DNA of 64,000 nucleotides from Microvirga sp. ACRRW (GCF_022346925.1 NZ_JAKRNJ010000003.1:186001-250000), one strand, 5' to 3'. Shown: positions 33,258 through 42,451, counted from the stretch's first letter. Numbers and translations are program-made. Notes: generated by a model not told the origin, from the letters alone.

Positions 33258-33986
33258 ATGGATCTCTCGCCTCTCGCTCTCGCAACGGCTTTCGCCGCGG
33301 GTGCGGTCTCCTTTCTCTCGCCCTGCGTTCTGCCTCTCGTGCCTGGATACCTGTCCTTCGTGGCCGGCCGCGAGTTCGGTGGGGTGACCCAGGCGAGCAG
33401 CGGATACTCGGTTAGGGAACTCGGCACGCACAGCCTGTTCGTCCTGGGGTTCACCACGGTCTTCGTTGCTCTCGGCCTTGGGGTTTCGGCCTTTGGAGGG
33501 TTGCTTCTGCGTTTCCAGTGGGAAGCTACGATGGTGGCTGGAACTCTGCTGATCCTGCTGGGCATCGTCATGACCGGGCTGGTGCGGCTGCCGTTCCTTG
33601 AGCGCGAGATGCGCTGGCATGGACCGAGCCGGGCAGGAGGACCTGGCACGGCCTATCTCGTCGGCGTTGCGTTCGCCCTCGGTTGGACACCGTGCATCGG
33701 GCCGATCCTGGGGGCGATCCTCGCCCTTGCGGCGGCCAATCCGGGACAGGGAGCGCTCCTGCTGGCCGTCTATTCCTTCGGGCTCGGACTCCCGTTCCTG
33801 GTCGCCGCGCTTCTAATGAGCCGCTTCAGCCGCCGGATGACGACATTGAAGCGCGCGGGTGTCGTCCTTCGGCTCGTTGCCGGCACGACGATGGCGCTCA
33901 TGGGTGTGCTCATGCTTACCGGGCAGATGTCCCTGATTGCGATCTGGTTCATCGAGACCTTCCCGTCTCTTGCGCGACTGGGATAG
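33258..33986 (+). CDS. ccdA: CcdA/DsbD-like thiol-disulfide transmembrane transporter
   Basis: The 242-residue, six-TM protein is of the CcdA type. Two conserved Cys-Pro motifs, FLSPCVLPLVPGY and GWTPCIGPILGA, carry electrons from cytoplasmic thioredoxin to the periplasm. It has no fused thioredoxin domain. It ends the cadA run (21 bp after the ICMT-like gene) and could serve cytochrome c maturation or reduction of metal-binding thiols. Confidence 0.9.
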   Translation: MDLSPLALATAFAAGAVSFLSPCVLPLVPGYLSFVAGREFGGVTQASSGYSVRELGTHSLFVLGFTTVFVALGLGVSAFGGLLLRFQWEATMVAGTLLILLGIVMTGLVRLPFLEREMRWHGPSRAGGPGTAYLVGVAFALGWTPCIGPILGAILALAAANPGQGALLLAVYSFGLGLPFLVAALLMSRFSRRMTTLKRAGVVLRLVAGTTMALMGVLMLTGQMSLIAIWFIETFPSLARLG

Positions 33987-34197
33987 CGGACACTGCTCAT
34001 GAACGTGCACCCGCTTGCGAGAACAAAACTTGGGGAATGCTTCCGGTCCTCTGCGAGGAAGCGCCAATCGCCTCGGATACGCCTTGATTGCGGGTAAAGC
34101 AGAGTCTGGCGGTAAGACGGGGTTAAAGTTGAAGGACTAAGAAATCGGGGAACCATCCGGCAGCAACACGCGGATGGATCAGAACGCGGGAAGTCTC

Positions 34198-35358
34198 ATG
34201 ATGAAGCGTATCGCAATGGCTGCGGGCCTCGTGCTCGCCCTGGCCGCCTGCCAGGGCGGTGGCTCGACAAGTTCCACGAAGCATCTCGCGCCGATCCCGG
34301 CGGCCACCATGTCACTGATGGCGACCAAGGGGATGTCGCAGAACGACCCGATCCTGATGCGGTCCTTCAAGAAGGAATCCGAGATCGAGGTCTGGAAGCG
34401 CGGCCGCGACGGCAAATACGCGCTTCTCAAGACCTACCCGATGTGCCGCTGGTCGGGCCAGCTCGGTCCGAAGGTCCGTGAGGGCGACCGTCAGGCGCCC
34501 GAGGGCTTCTACACGGTCACCCCGGGCCAGATGAACCCGAACTCGCAGCTTTATCTCTCGTTCAACCTCGGCTACCCGAACGAATACGACCGCGCCCATG
34601 GCCGGACCGGATCGCACCTGATGGTGCATGGCTCCTGCTCGTCGCAAGGCTGCTTTGCCATGACGGATGAGGCTATCTCCGAGGTCTACGCGCTCGCCCG
34701 GGAAGCGTTTGCCGCAGGTCAGCGCGGTTTCCAGTTTCAGTCCTATCCGTTCCGGATGACGGCGGAAAACCTGGCCAAGCACCGGTACGATCCGAACATC
34801 GCCTTCTGGAAGAACCTGAAGGACGGCTCGGACTACTTCGAGATCGCGAACGAGGAGCCGCGGATTTCCGTGGTCAACCGTCAATACGCCTTCAGCGGCG
34901 ATGCTTCGATGATCGCGGCGGTGGCTCAAAAACGCCAAGCCGACGAACAGAAAGTCGCCGAGCTCGTGGCCAAGGGCGTGCAGCCGATCAAGCTGGTCTA
35001 CGATGATGGTGGAGGGCACGAGTCCTTCCGGCAGGCCCTGACTGGAGGCGGTGGCAGCGAGGGCGGCTCGCTTGCCGTGAATGCCGGCACACGCAACCGT
35101 CTCGGCGATGTAAGCCGACCCGAGGCGCTGGCTGCGGGACCGCAGGAGGTCATTCTCGCTGCGAACGGAAGGCCGAAGGAAACGCCGCCGCCGCTCGCCT
35201 ATGCGTCGCAGAGATCGGGGGTTCCGGCGCAGGTCGCACAGGCTGCACCGCAGGGCGCCGAGCCAGCCGCGAATGAAAGACCGGAGCAGACTCCTCAAAC
35301 GGCAGGCGGGGCACAGCGCTCGGTGCTTGACCGCGTGCGTTCGCTCTTCGGCGGCTGA
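34198..35358 (+). CDS. YafK-like L,D-transpeptidase lipoprotein
   Basis: The 386-residue product starts with a lipoprotein signal peptide (LVLALAACQGG; the Cys is the lipidated residue). Its L,D-transpeptidase domain is of YafK type, with the catalytic HGSCSSQGCFAM (first nucleophile Cys candidate after the conserved His) near residue 150. The C-terminal third is low-complexity, Pro/Ala/Gly-rich. The start follows GGGAAG. YafK-type enzymes act on peptidoglycan-lipoprotein links; the role of this copy is not established. Confidence 0.85.
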   Translation: MMKRIAMAAGLVLALAACQGGGSTSSTKHLAPIPAATMSLMATKGMSQNDPILMRSFKKESEIEVWKRGRDGKYALLKTYPMCRWSGQLGPKVREGDRQAPEGFYTVTPGQMNPNSQLYLSFNLGYPNEYDRAHGRTGSHLMVHGSCSSQGCFAMTDEAISEVYALAREAFAAGQRGFQFQSYPFRMTAENLAKHRYDPNIAFWKNLKDGSDYFEIANEEPRISVVNRQYAFSGDASMIAAVAQKRQADEQKVAELVAKGVQPIKLVYDDGGGHESFRQALTGGGGSEGGSLAVNAGTRNRLGDVSRPEALAAGPQEVILAANGRPKETPPPLAYASQRSGVPAQVAQAAPQGAEPAANERPEQTPQTAGGAQRSVLDRVRSLFGG

Positions 35359-35405
35359 ACCTTAGGCCCGCACCAAAGGCAATCTGTCATCGAGCGGCGT
35401 GGACC

Positions 35406-35576
35406 TTAGGGCTTCACGCTGTTGGGAGCATGCGCTTGCGGATCCTCTTGATGGCGGAGGGTTTCGAGGTCGCGGGTCTTCACGAACGAGATCGCGTAAA
35501 AGATGGCAACCAGCGTTGTCAGCGTAAGCGCCAGCGCAAGATTCTTGCGGCGTCTTCGTTTCTGCCAATCATCCAT
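35406..35576 (-). CDS. Small CoxF-like membrane protein
   Basis: A 56-residue product with a basic N-terminus (QKRRRRKN), one TM (LALALTLTTLVAIFYAISFV) and a short tail. The layout resembles the small protein found between ctaB and ctaG in alphaproteobacterial cytochrome aa3 loci (CoxF-like). No ctaB or ctaG sits beside it; a Cox11 remnant is found 5 kb away. The assignment is by pattern on a short sequence. Confidence 0.5.
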   Translation of the reverse strand: MDDWQKRRRRKNLALALTLTTLVAIFYAISFVKTRDLETLRHQEDPQAHAPNSVKP

Positions 35577-35783
35577 TTCTACCTCCCGGATTACCGTTGC
35601 CGGGCTACCACCTCAAGCGGCTAGAGGTTCAAGCGAATTTTCCATCGATAGGTCATGCAGTCTTTTCGAAGCTGATCGTCGCTCGCTATGAGAGCGCGAC
35701 GCATAAGTCCGAGCTTTTCATTGCGCGCGCATCACGACCGCGAACGGCTCCAGAAACGCTGAAGTCTGCGTTCCGAATGCGGT

Positions 35784-36446
35784 CTATTGGTTCGCCGTCA
35801 TGGTCGGGGATGTCAAACCGCCGAGCGAGGCCCAGATCGCGCCCTGATCGCCCTCGCGCTTGATGTATGTGTAGCCCGTCTGATGCCAGGGCAGAACAGC
35901 GTTCTTCTTGTTGTCGAGGATGAAGTCGCCGCGGTTGGTGCGGACCATCATGACGGCGTGGCCTGCGCCTTCCTCATCGATCACCACCGTCATGCGCAGC
36001 GCGCGGCGAGGAAAGCCAGCCTCGACAAGGCGCTTGCGCTTGACGAGCTGGTAGTCTTCGCAGTCACCGTATCCGTCCTCGGCGAAGTCCCAGCGATCCT
36101 CGATGCCCCAATGATCCTTGTCGGTCTTGGCTGTGATGTCGGTGTTTACCTGTCGATTGACCCGCAGGATCGTCTGCCAGTTCTGCGCTGTCAGTTCGAT
36201 GGTAGCGGGCTCTGACGGATCGACGGCGCATTCAGCCGGCTTCTGCTCGCAGAACCGGATCCAGGCAGCCATGGGCTTGGCGGCGCCGACTTGCTCAACA
36301 GGCTGTGTGATCTTCGGCAGCGCGGCCACGGGTTGCGCCTGCGCGCTCGTGCCGATCACGGTCAATGTCAGGGCAAATATACCGAGATGAACGACTGCCG
36401 TAGAAAAAGGCCGAACGTTCAGAAGCCCGAAGTAAGGTTGCCGCAT
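35784..36446 (-). CDS. Bacterial transglutaminase-like cysteine peptidase (BTLCP, DUF920)
   Basis: The 220-residue exported protein carries the BTLCP pattern: catalytic Cys in GYGDCEDYQLVKRKRL, His in EGAGHAVMMVRT, and Asp in FILDNKK. An N-terminal hydrophobic segment (VVHLGIFALTLTVIGTSAQA) is a likely signal peptide. Alternative starts at 36461 and 36518 exist. The family is suggested to act in cell-surface protein processing in alphaproteobacteria. Confidence 0.85.
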   Translation of the reverse strand: MRQPYFGLLNVRPFSTAVVHLGIFALTLTVIGTSAQAQPVAALPKITQPVEQVGAAKPMAAWIRFCEQKPAECAVDPSEPATIELTAQNWQTILRVNRQVNTDITAKTDKDHWGIEDRWDFAEDGYGDCEDYQLVKRKRLVEAGFPRRALRMTVVIDEEGAGHAVMMVRTNRGDFILDNKKNAVLPWHQTGYTYIKREGDQGAIWASLGGLTSPTMTANQ

Positions 36447-36569
36447 TGCCCCCACCGCCATGTCGTTAAGGTTTTGTTCATCAAACCTGACACAGCGATC
36501 TGGGCGATCACAAGGCAAAAGTTAAACGAGAGTTAACAGGTCGCACCCTGTTTCGTTCCGGCGCTCATG

Positions 36570-37085
36570 TCAGCTGTGACTTGCGCGTAATGTCGCAGCG
36601 ATGATCTCAAGGCGGCCGCTGACGTCATCGAAGGAAAGAGCGTAGTGCACATTGGCGCTGTCGCGATGGGCCTCGCCGACGGTGAGAGCCGCATCTCCCA
36701 GTTCGAGCAAAAAATCCCTGCGGCGATCAGCTGGCATCGTAGGATCATAGGCGACCATGGTTGCTCCGAGAACGAGCAAGGCATCCCTCATCAACTGCTT
36801 TGCGGCGCTTTCGCCTCCCTGGTGAAACGTGACCGCGAGCGTGATCCGTTCCGTACCGGAGCGTCCTGCCGGACTGATCGCCTCGACTTGGACTCGCCGT
36901 GCGGCGAAGCGGCAACGCGCAGCGTCCGTGCATGAAATGGGCCGAACGCGCAGATCAGTGCCGACCTGTTGCAGTGCCGTGTTGACCGTACCTGCATATT
37001 TCTGCGGAGAGGCGTCGAACGGCTCGGCGACTGCTAGAGGGACACCGACGAGGGTCGAGAGGAAAAAGACGACGGCAAATCGCAT
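36570..37085 (-). CDS. Secreted protein of unknown function
   Basis: The 171-residue product has a clear signal peptide (AVVFFLSTLVGVPLAVAEP). The mature part is an alpha/beta protein without recognised family; two Cys (ISCTDAARC) could form a disulfide. It is downstream of nothing obvious and convergent with no gene. It is likely periplasmic. Confidence 0.6.
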   Translation of the reverse strand: MRFAVVFFLSTLVGVPLAVAEPFDASPQKYAGTVNTALQQVGTDLRVRPISCTDAARCRFAARRVQVEAISPAGRSGTERITLAVTFHQGGESAAKQLMRDALLVLGATMVAYDPTMPADRRRDFLLELGDAALTVGEAHRDSANVHYALSFDDVSGRLEIIAATLRASHS

Positions 37086-37247
37086 GGCTCCTCCGAAAGT
37101 GGCGTAGCATTCTCCGATGCTATCTCATCCGAACCGGGAAGGCTGCCTATGCTATGGAGAGGCGGCTTCCAATTGCCACGCTCTTGTTCACAAGCTCGTG
37201 ATGATGCCGAACTTCCCAACTTAAGAGGCATGTGAGAGGTTCCCGGC

Positions 37248-37631
37248 ATGAAGTCTTGGCCCGCCATCACACGTCTGCTCTCGATCTTCGCGATCGCTAC
37301 ATTCGTGTTTGCGTCATTCGCCGCATCTGCGGAAGCCCGCGGGATGATTGCGTTCGTGGCGGCGACCGATGCCGGACTGGCTCGTACTTCAGCTTCCTAT
37401 GATGGGGCGCCGGCCGAGGTGCCGTGCTGCATGCCGGCGCAGCCGTCGATGCCGGAAAGCCCGAAGGCATGCCCGCTTGCCGCCCTGTGCCATGTCAAAG
37501 TCGTTCAGGACGTTTCGGTGACCAGTGCGGGTTTGCGCTGGTCCAGCCCTGCGCATGCCCCGGTCCCGGGGAACGATGCCGCTCTGGAGACGCTGGCTCA
37601 GGCTCCCCCTTCGCGACCCCCACAAGCTTAA
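37248..37631 (+). CDS. Small exported Cys-rich protein of the copper region (paralogue of the 48.5-kb gene)
   Basis: The 127-residue product has a signal peptide (LLSIFAIATFVFASFAASAEA) and a short Cys region EVPCCMPAQPSMPES then KACPLAALCHVK, ending in PPSRPPQA. The same layout (CC, ACPFAVLC, PPPDHPPKA) is found in the gene at 48513-48857. The function is unknown; the Cys/Met content and copper neighbours suggest metal binding or sensing in the periplasm. It precedes the PCuAC-SCO-Dsb run. Confidence 0.65.
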   Translation: MKSWPAITRLLSIFAIATFVFASFAASAEARGMIAFVAATDAGLARTSASYDGAPAEVPCCMPAQPSMPESPKACPLAALCHVKVVQDVSVTSAGLRWSSPAHAPVPGNDAALETLAQAPPSRPPQA

Positions 37632-37657
37632 GACCACTGTCGGCGCAAACGCCGAAA

Positions 37658-37687
37658 AGCCTCCACCCATCGCTATGCGTGGAGGCT
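37658..37687. terminator. Stem-loop downstream of the Cys-rich gene
   Basis: A perfect 9-bp stem AGCCTCCAC/GTGGAGGCT with a 12-nt loop lies 26 bp after the stop. It lacks a T tract, so it may be a terminator or an mRNA-stabilising hairpin. Confidence 0.4.
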
Positions 37688-37842
37688 GGCCGCTGATGTC
37701 ATGGCCATGGCCGATTTTAGATCGGCCGATCCCGCCGTCTCCCTGTGCATGGCGGCCGACAGCGAACCTTCGCGACAAGGTCAGCTCTGACACCTGACCG
37801 CACATTGACGACTGACCCCACCGAGGGGCGAAAGACACCCGA

Positions 37843-38346
37843 ATGACCAAACCATTTCTTGCGGCCCTGATTTCCACCCTTGCCATCGGCATCATGCCGG
37901 GTGCGATGGCGCAACCTTCCGAATCCTATCGTGCAGGCTCCATCGTGGTGGAGACGCCGTGGGCTCGCGCCACGCCCGGCGGTGCGACCGTCGCCGGCGG
38001 TTATATGCGGATTACGAACACAGGCTCGGAGCCTGACCGCTTGGTCGCCGGATCTTCCGTCATTGCGGAGCGCTTTGAGGTGCATCGGTCCACGGTCGTC
38101 GATGGCGTTGCCCGCATGGAGCCTGTCACAGGAGGGCTGGAGATCCGCCCCGGTCAGACGGTGGAGCTGAAGCCGGGCACCATGCACGCCATGCTCGTCA
38201 ATCTGCGGCAGGGACTGAAGCAGGGTGACACGGTCGCAGGCATGCTCGTGTTCGAGAAAGCAGGCGTGCTCAAGATCAAATACCACGTCGCCGGGATTGG
38301 AGCGCAGGCGTCTCCCGAAGCGCCCTCCGCACACGGAAATCACTGA
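37843..38346 (+). CDS. Periplasmic copper chaperone PCu(A)C
   Basis: The 167-residue exported protein has the PCuAC domain with its four ligands: His in FEVHRST, Met in RMEPV, and His and Met in GTMHAMLVNL. A signal peptide is present at the N-terminus. PCuAC delivers Cu(I) to the CuA site of cytochrome oxidase together with SCO, whose gene follows 8 bp later. Confidence 0.92.
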   Translation: MTKPFLAALISTLAIGIMPGAMAQPSESYRAGSIVVETPWARATPGGATVAGGYMRITNTGSEPDRLVAGSSVIAERFEVHRSTVVDGVARMEPVTGGLEIRPGQTVELKPGTMHAMLVNLRQGLKQGDTVAGMLVFEKAGVLKIKYHVAGIGAQASPEAPSAHGNH

Positions 38347-38354
38347 GGATCAGC

Positions 38355-38984
38355 ATGTCGGCTCTCAAGATCATTCGCTGGGCGGCCTGGGCGCTGGTGG
38401 TCGTCGCACTCTTCGGGTTCGGGGCCATTGCGCTTGGTTGGATTCAGGTGGAAAAGCTCGGACGTGGCAATAGGCAACCCGTGGTCACTACCTCCGGTGT
38501 GCCCGCCATCGGTGGCCCGTTCTCGCTCGTGAATCATCACGGCGAACGCGTGAGCCAGGATACCTTCAAGGGCAAGCCAACGGCTTACTTCTTCGGCTTC
38601 ACGCATTGTCCGGAGGTGTGCCCGACGACCCTGTTCGAGATGACGCAACATCTCAAGACTCTCGGGCCCGATGCGGAGCGTCTCAATGTCGTCTTCGTGA
38701 CCGTCGATCCGGAAAGGGACACGCCTGATCTCCTGAAAACGTATCTTGAGAGCTTCGACCCTCGGATCGTCGCGCTTACAGGCACGCCCGAGGAGGTTGC
38801 GTCGGCAGCAAAAGCCTTCCGCATTTCCTACCGCAAGGTGCCGACCGAGGGCGACAACTACACGATGGATCACTCCTCGTCGGTGATCGTCACCGATGCC
38901 AACGGGGAACTCCTCAGCCTGATCGACTACCACGAGGATGAGGCTTCCGCGCTCGCCAAGTTGCGCCGGGCCATTCAGGGATAG
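38355..38984 (+). CDS. SCO1/SenC-family copper/thiol protein
   Basis: The 209-residue membrane-anchored thioredoxin-fold protein has the copper/redox motif FTHCPEVCPTT and a downstream ligand His in MDHSSSVIV. An N-terminal TM (WAAWALVVVALFGFGAIAL) anchors it to the periplasmic side. It assembles the CuA centre or acts as a thiol reductase for it. It is operonic with PCuAC and dsbB (3 bp gap). Confidence 0.92.
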   Translation: MSALKIIRWAAWALVVVALFGFGAIALGWIQVEKLGRGNRQPVVTTSGVPAIGGPFSLVNHHGERVSQDTFKGKPTAYFFGFTHCPEVCPTTLFEMTQHLKTLGPDAERLNVVFVTVDPERDTPDLLKTYLESFDPRIVALTGTPEEVASAAKAFRISYRKVPTEGDNYTMDHSSSVIVTDANGELLSLIDYHEDEASALAKLRRAIQG

Positions 38985-38987
38985 AAC

Positions 38988-39464
38988 ATGAATCGGACAA
39001 CCATCAGCCATCTCAGGTCCGTACCGACCGCAGAGCCTGCGACACCCGCTCGGTACGGGTGGGCCTACTTGTTTGCCGCTTGGACAATCGCGCTCGTGGC
39101 TACCTTCGGAGCGTTGTTCATCGGCGAGGTCATGGGACAGACACCGTGTCATCTCTGCTGGTATCAGCGCGTCTTCATGTTCCCGCTTGCCATCATCCTG
39201 GGCGTGGCGGCCTTCCGCGAGGACGGTAGCGTCTGGCGCTATGCCTTGCCCGTTGCCGTGATCGGCTGGCTCATCGCCGCATTCCACTCCCTGCTCTATG
39301 GCGGCGTCGTTCCCGAGACGATCAAGCCCTGCGGTCAGGGACCTTCCTGCTCGAGTGCCGACATGACCATCCTTGGCCTGCCGCTTCCCTACCTGTCGCT
39401 CGTCGCCTTCACCGCCATTGCCGTCCTTCTCATTCCCGCCAGCCGGAGGAAATCCAATGTCTAA
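38988..39464 (+). CDS. dsbB: Disulfide bond formation protein DsbB
   Basis: The 158-residue, four-TM quinone-linked oxidase has PCHLCWYQR (first redox Cys pair) in the first periplasmic loop region and the second pair in CGQGPSC. It re-oxidises DsbA using quinone. It overlaps the following DsbA-like gene by 8 nt. Confidence 0.9.
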   Translation: MNRTTISHLRSVPTAEPATPARYGWAYLFAAWTIALVATFGALFIGEVMGQTPCHLCWYQRVFMFPLAIILGVAAFREDGSVWRYALPVAVIGWLIAAFHSLLYGGVVPETIKPCGQGPSCSSADMTILGLPLPYLSLVAFTAIAVLLIPASRRKSNV

Positions 39465-40113
39465 GCGTGTCCTTATTGCCCTGTCGGCTCTGGTCGTCGT
39501 CATTGCCTTCGTGGGCGGAGCATTCCTTTACGATCGCTACAGCAAGGTCACGCCGCCTGCGATCGCCCGCGTGTCCGAAACCCTGGTGCGGCCGCATTCA
39601 CCAATCATCGGTCCAGCACAGGCTCCGGTCACCATCGTGGAGTTCTTCGATCCGTCCTGCGAGGCATGCCGGGCCTTCTATCCCATCGTCAAACAGATCA
39701 TGGGCACCTTTCCGAACGAGGTGCGGCTCGTCCTGCGATATGCCCCTTTCCATGAAGGTTCGGACGTTGCCGTCAGGATCCTTGAGGCGGCACGCATCCA
39801 GGGAAAATACCAGCCTGTTCTCGAAGCCTTGCTGGCCAACCAACCGCAATGGGCCATGCACGGGACACCCGATCTGAATAAGGCGTGGGAGTTCGCGCGG
39901 GCGGCAGGTCTCGACGTGCAGCGCGCGCAGGCCGACGCGACCTCCGACGCCATCGACCGCGTGCTGGAGCTGGACATCGCCGACGTGAAGGTTGCCGATG
40001 TGCGGCAGACGCCGACCTTCTTCGTGAACGGCAAGCCGCTGACCGATTTCGGTCCGCAGCAACTCTATGATCTGGTGGGGCAAGAGGTGAAGCAGGTGCG
40101 CGGGGGATCCTGA
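39457..40113 (+). CDS. DsbA-family thiol-disulfide oxidoreductase
   Basis: The 218-residue product has an N-terminal membrane anchor (VLIALSALVVVIAFVGGAFL), the thioredoxin-fold active site FFDPSCEACRAFYP (CEAC) and a cis-Pro segment (TPTFFVNGKP). With DsbB it should introduce disulfides into periplasmic proteins, perhaps the Cys-rich copper proteins around it; that link is inferred. Confidence 0.9.
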   Translation: MSKRVLIALSALVVVIAFVGGAFLYDRYSKVTPPAIARVSETLVRPHSPIIGPAQAPVTIVEFFDPSCEACRAFYPIVKQIMGTFPNEVRLVLRYAPFHEGSDVAVRILEAARIQGKYQPVLEALLANQPQWAMHGTPDLNKAWEFARAAGLDVQRAQADATSDAIDRVLELDIADVKVADVRQTPTFFVNGKPLTDFGPQQLYDLVGQEVKQVRGGS

Positions 40114-40301
40114 TTGGCCAACATTCGCCCGGGCGCGTGGGAGGGAGGTGCCTACTCCTTCGCGGCCTGCATGTGACAACAACCAAAGTTTATCGGCAAG
40201 CAAAAGTGGGGACGCTCCCGTTGGATCTCGGAGATCTTCCAGGAGCGTCTTCAGGATTCGAACTGTCGGAACTCACTGCCCCTGTTTTCTCGGCATCGTA
40301 A

Positions 40302-40507
40302 GAAACCTTCAACGTCCTGCCCGAGCTGGCCGGCTGCCACTTCATGAAGATGGATGCTTCTGCTTCCAGGAGAACATCCTCAAGGCGTGCGATACCATGG
40401 AGGCGACGGTGATGCTCTTCATTGACCCAGCCATTGCGAACGATCCTGGCATGACAGATGTCCACGGCATCACCCTGTCATACGTACTTCCCGGCGAAGA
40501 ACGGTAG
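40302..40507 (+). pseudogene. Cox11/CtaG C-terminal remnant with a frameshift
   Basis: From 40302 the frame ETFNVLPELAGCHFMKM stops matching after 40352. One base shifted, the frame from 40355 reads CFCFQENILKACDT, then VMLFIDPAIANDP and HGITLSYVLPG up to TAG at 40505. This is the end of Cox11, the CuB-site copper chaperone, including its copper-binding CFCF motif. The missing base falls just before CFCF. No N-terminal membrane part is present. It is a dead fragment located right after the PCuAC-SCO-DsbB-DsbA run, with which Cox11 would have worked. Confidence 0.75.
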
Positions 40508-40550
40508 TTTTCCCAGCGATAGGCGCCGACGGCGTCGTTCGGGCAGATTT

Positions 40551-40654
40551 GTCTTATATATGATACCGGGGACGCTGTTTTGTCTCATATATAAGACATA
40601 AGTGCGCTTCTCTGGACTCTTGCGACAAAATCCTTTATGTCTCATATATGAGAC
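40551..40654. promoter_or_regulatory. Three 16-bp operator repeats upstream of the second hipBA
   Basis: GTCTCATATATGAGAC at 40639-40654 is a perfect palindrome. Variants GTCTCATATATAAGAC (40582-40597) and GTCTTATATATGATAC (40551-40566) lie upstream. The last copy ends 31 bp before the XRE start. The spaced array suggests cooperative binding of the HipB-like protein. Confidence 0.75.
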
Positions 40655-40685
40655 TTATTACCGGATAGCGTCGTGGATGTGAAAC

Positions 40686-41144
40686 ATGAGGCCTGAAAGC
40701 GGAATTCCGACAACAAAGGGTTCGCCGATCTTTCCTGCCGTGGCGCGGGCGATCAAAAAGCTCGGTCACGATATTTCCTTGGCGAGGCGCACACGGCGTA
40801 TCCCGGCCGAGGAATTCGCCGCGCAGATGGGGATCTCGCGGGCTACATTGTACCGCCTTGAGATCGGTGACCCGGGCGTTTCGCTGAATACGCTCGCTAT
40901 GGCTCTGTTCGCGCTCGGACGGCTCGATCTTCTCAGCAATCTCGTCGACCAACCCAAGGACGAGGTTGGCCTCATGCTCATGCGCCAAGACGCGCCGAAG
41001 CGGATCTCCAGGCGACGCGGCGGGCTTACGCGCCAAGGGGCTCCGAAGCAGATTTCCAGACGAGGCGGATCGCAATCCGAGATTCCGGACGATGCCGATG
41101 AATCCGAACCAGTGTCGACCAACGAGGGCTACGTGGGGTGGTGA
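40686..41144 (+). CDS. XRE antitoxin of a HipBA-like module
   Basis: The 152-residue protein carries an HTH domain (about residues 20-80): RRIPAEEFAAQMGISRATLYRLE and NTLAMALFALGRLDLLSNL. The C-terminal ~60 residues are a basic and polar tail with two similar repeats (APKRISRRRGG and APKQISRRGGS). It is coupled to the HipA gene by TGATG and preceded by three palindromic operators. It is longer than classical HipB (~90 residues). Confidence 0.85.
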   Translation: MRPESGIPTTKGSPIFPAVARAIKKLGHDISLARRTRRIPAEEFAAQMGISRATLYRLEIGDPGVSLNTLAMALFALGRLDLLSNLVDQPKDEVGLMLMRQDAPKRISRRRGGLTRQGAPKQISRRGGSQSEIPDDADESEPVSTNEGYVGW

Positions 41145-42451
41145 TGCCGACGCGCAAGATTTATGTCCGCATCGGTGCTGCGGCGGCTCCCGTTGGCGAA
41201 TTGATCGTCGACGTAGCAGGGAACCGAGAAACCTCGGCGTTCTCCTATGATCCAACTTGGCTCAAGTCGAGGAATGCCTTCCCGCTGGCACCGCACATGC
41301 CGCTCACTGAGACCCCTTTCTACATGAACAAGGCTGTCGGCGGCTCATCTTTGCCGTCACCGATAGCCGACGGCTCACCGGACTCTTGGGGGAGAGCCAT
41401 CATCAAAGCCGCCTTGGGCGGACGGGTGACGTCTGATCTCGATTATCTTCTGGAGTCGGACGATTTCCTCCGATCCGGCGCACTGCGCTACTTTGACGGT
41501 CCCGAAGCCGAGGCGATGGCTCTCGCACCTCCACGTGAAGGACTAGGCGGCGTATCGGTTCCAAGACTGCTCGATCTAAATCAGGTGATCGCGGAAGCCC
41601 GAGCGTTCGAGGCCGATCCCGTCCGTTATCGCGAGCGCCGCGCAGAGATGATGGGCGGCGGGCTGTTGAAGAACGCAGTTGGCTCGCTGGGGGGCGCTCG
41701 CCCGAAGGTGAATGCCCTTGCTGACGATGGATCGCTGTGGATCGTCAAGCTCGCCAAGATCGATGACCAGTACGCGATTGCGCGTGCAGAGGTCATGGCA
41801 TTGAGGCTTGCCGAGCGCGTCGGCATCTCAGCCTCCACTGCGGATGTCCTGGAGAGCGGCCAGCTCTTTCCGATCGCGAAGGTCAAGCGCTTCGACCGTT
41901 CCGGCAAGATCCGCATTCCATTTATCTCGGCCCAGACCTTTATGGGCCTGCCGGGAACCGATCCAGGGAACTACGTCGATGTCGCCCACCTGATGCTCGT
42001 GCATTCCGATGATCCAGAGGGAGACAGGCAAGAGCTCTATCGTCGGCTGATGTTCAACGTTCTCATCCAGAACACCGACGACCATCTGCGAAATCTCGGT
42101 TTCCTCTACCGAGGAAATGGCAAATGGGGGCTCTCTCCAGCCTTTGACATCAATCCCGTTCCGGAGGAGGGCACAACCTTGAAGACCGCAATCTCCGAGA
42201 TACATGGAAATGCCCTCGATATCGAGAAGGTAGTCGATGTGGCACCGTATTTCGGACTGAATGAGGACGAAGGACGTACGCTAGCCGCTGCGATGGCAAC
42301 CACGATCCGAGATGAATGGCGTCAAATCGGAGCAAGCGTCGGGATGACCTCCGCCGACTTCCGGGCGATCAGCCCTGCTATGAAAAACAGCCAGATTGAG
42401 CGCGCCATCCAATTCAATGTGGCTGCCGTTCCCGGAGCAACCCTCCCGTAA
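41144..42451 (+). CDS. HipA-like kinase toxin, second copy
   Basis: The 435-residue product is a HipA family kinase. The N-terminal domain has SPIADGSPDSWGRAIIK, and the core has LGGARPKVNAL (Gly-rich loop) and a catalytic loop NTDDHLRNLGFLY. SPAFDINPVP carries the metal-binding Asp. It differs clearly from the first HipA in the window (14612-15892), so it is not a recent duplicate. It is presumably a Ser/Thr kinase toxin neutralised by its XRE partner; the target is unknown. Confidence 0.88.
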   Translation: MPTRKIYVRIGAAAAPVGELIVDVAGNRETSAFSYDPTWLKSRNAFPLAPHMPLTETPFYMNKAVGGSSLPSPIADGSPDSWGRAIIKAALGGRVTSDLDYLLESDDFLRSGALRYFDGPEAEAMALAPPREGLGGVSVPRLLDLNQVIAEARAFEADPVRYRERRAEMMGGGLLKNAVGSLGGARPKVNALADDGSLWIVKLAKIDDQYAIARAEVMALRLAERVGISASTADVLESGQLFPIAKVKRFDRSGKIRIPFISAQTFMGLPGTDPGNYVDVAHLMLVHSDDPEGDRQELYRRLMFNVLIQNTDDHLRNLGFLYRGNGKWGLSPAFDINPVPEEGTTLKTAISEIHGNALDIEKVVDVAPYFGLNEDEGRTLAAAMATTIRDEWRQIGASVGMTSADFRAISPAMKNSQIERAIQFNVAAVPGATLP

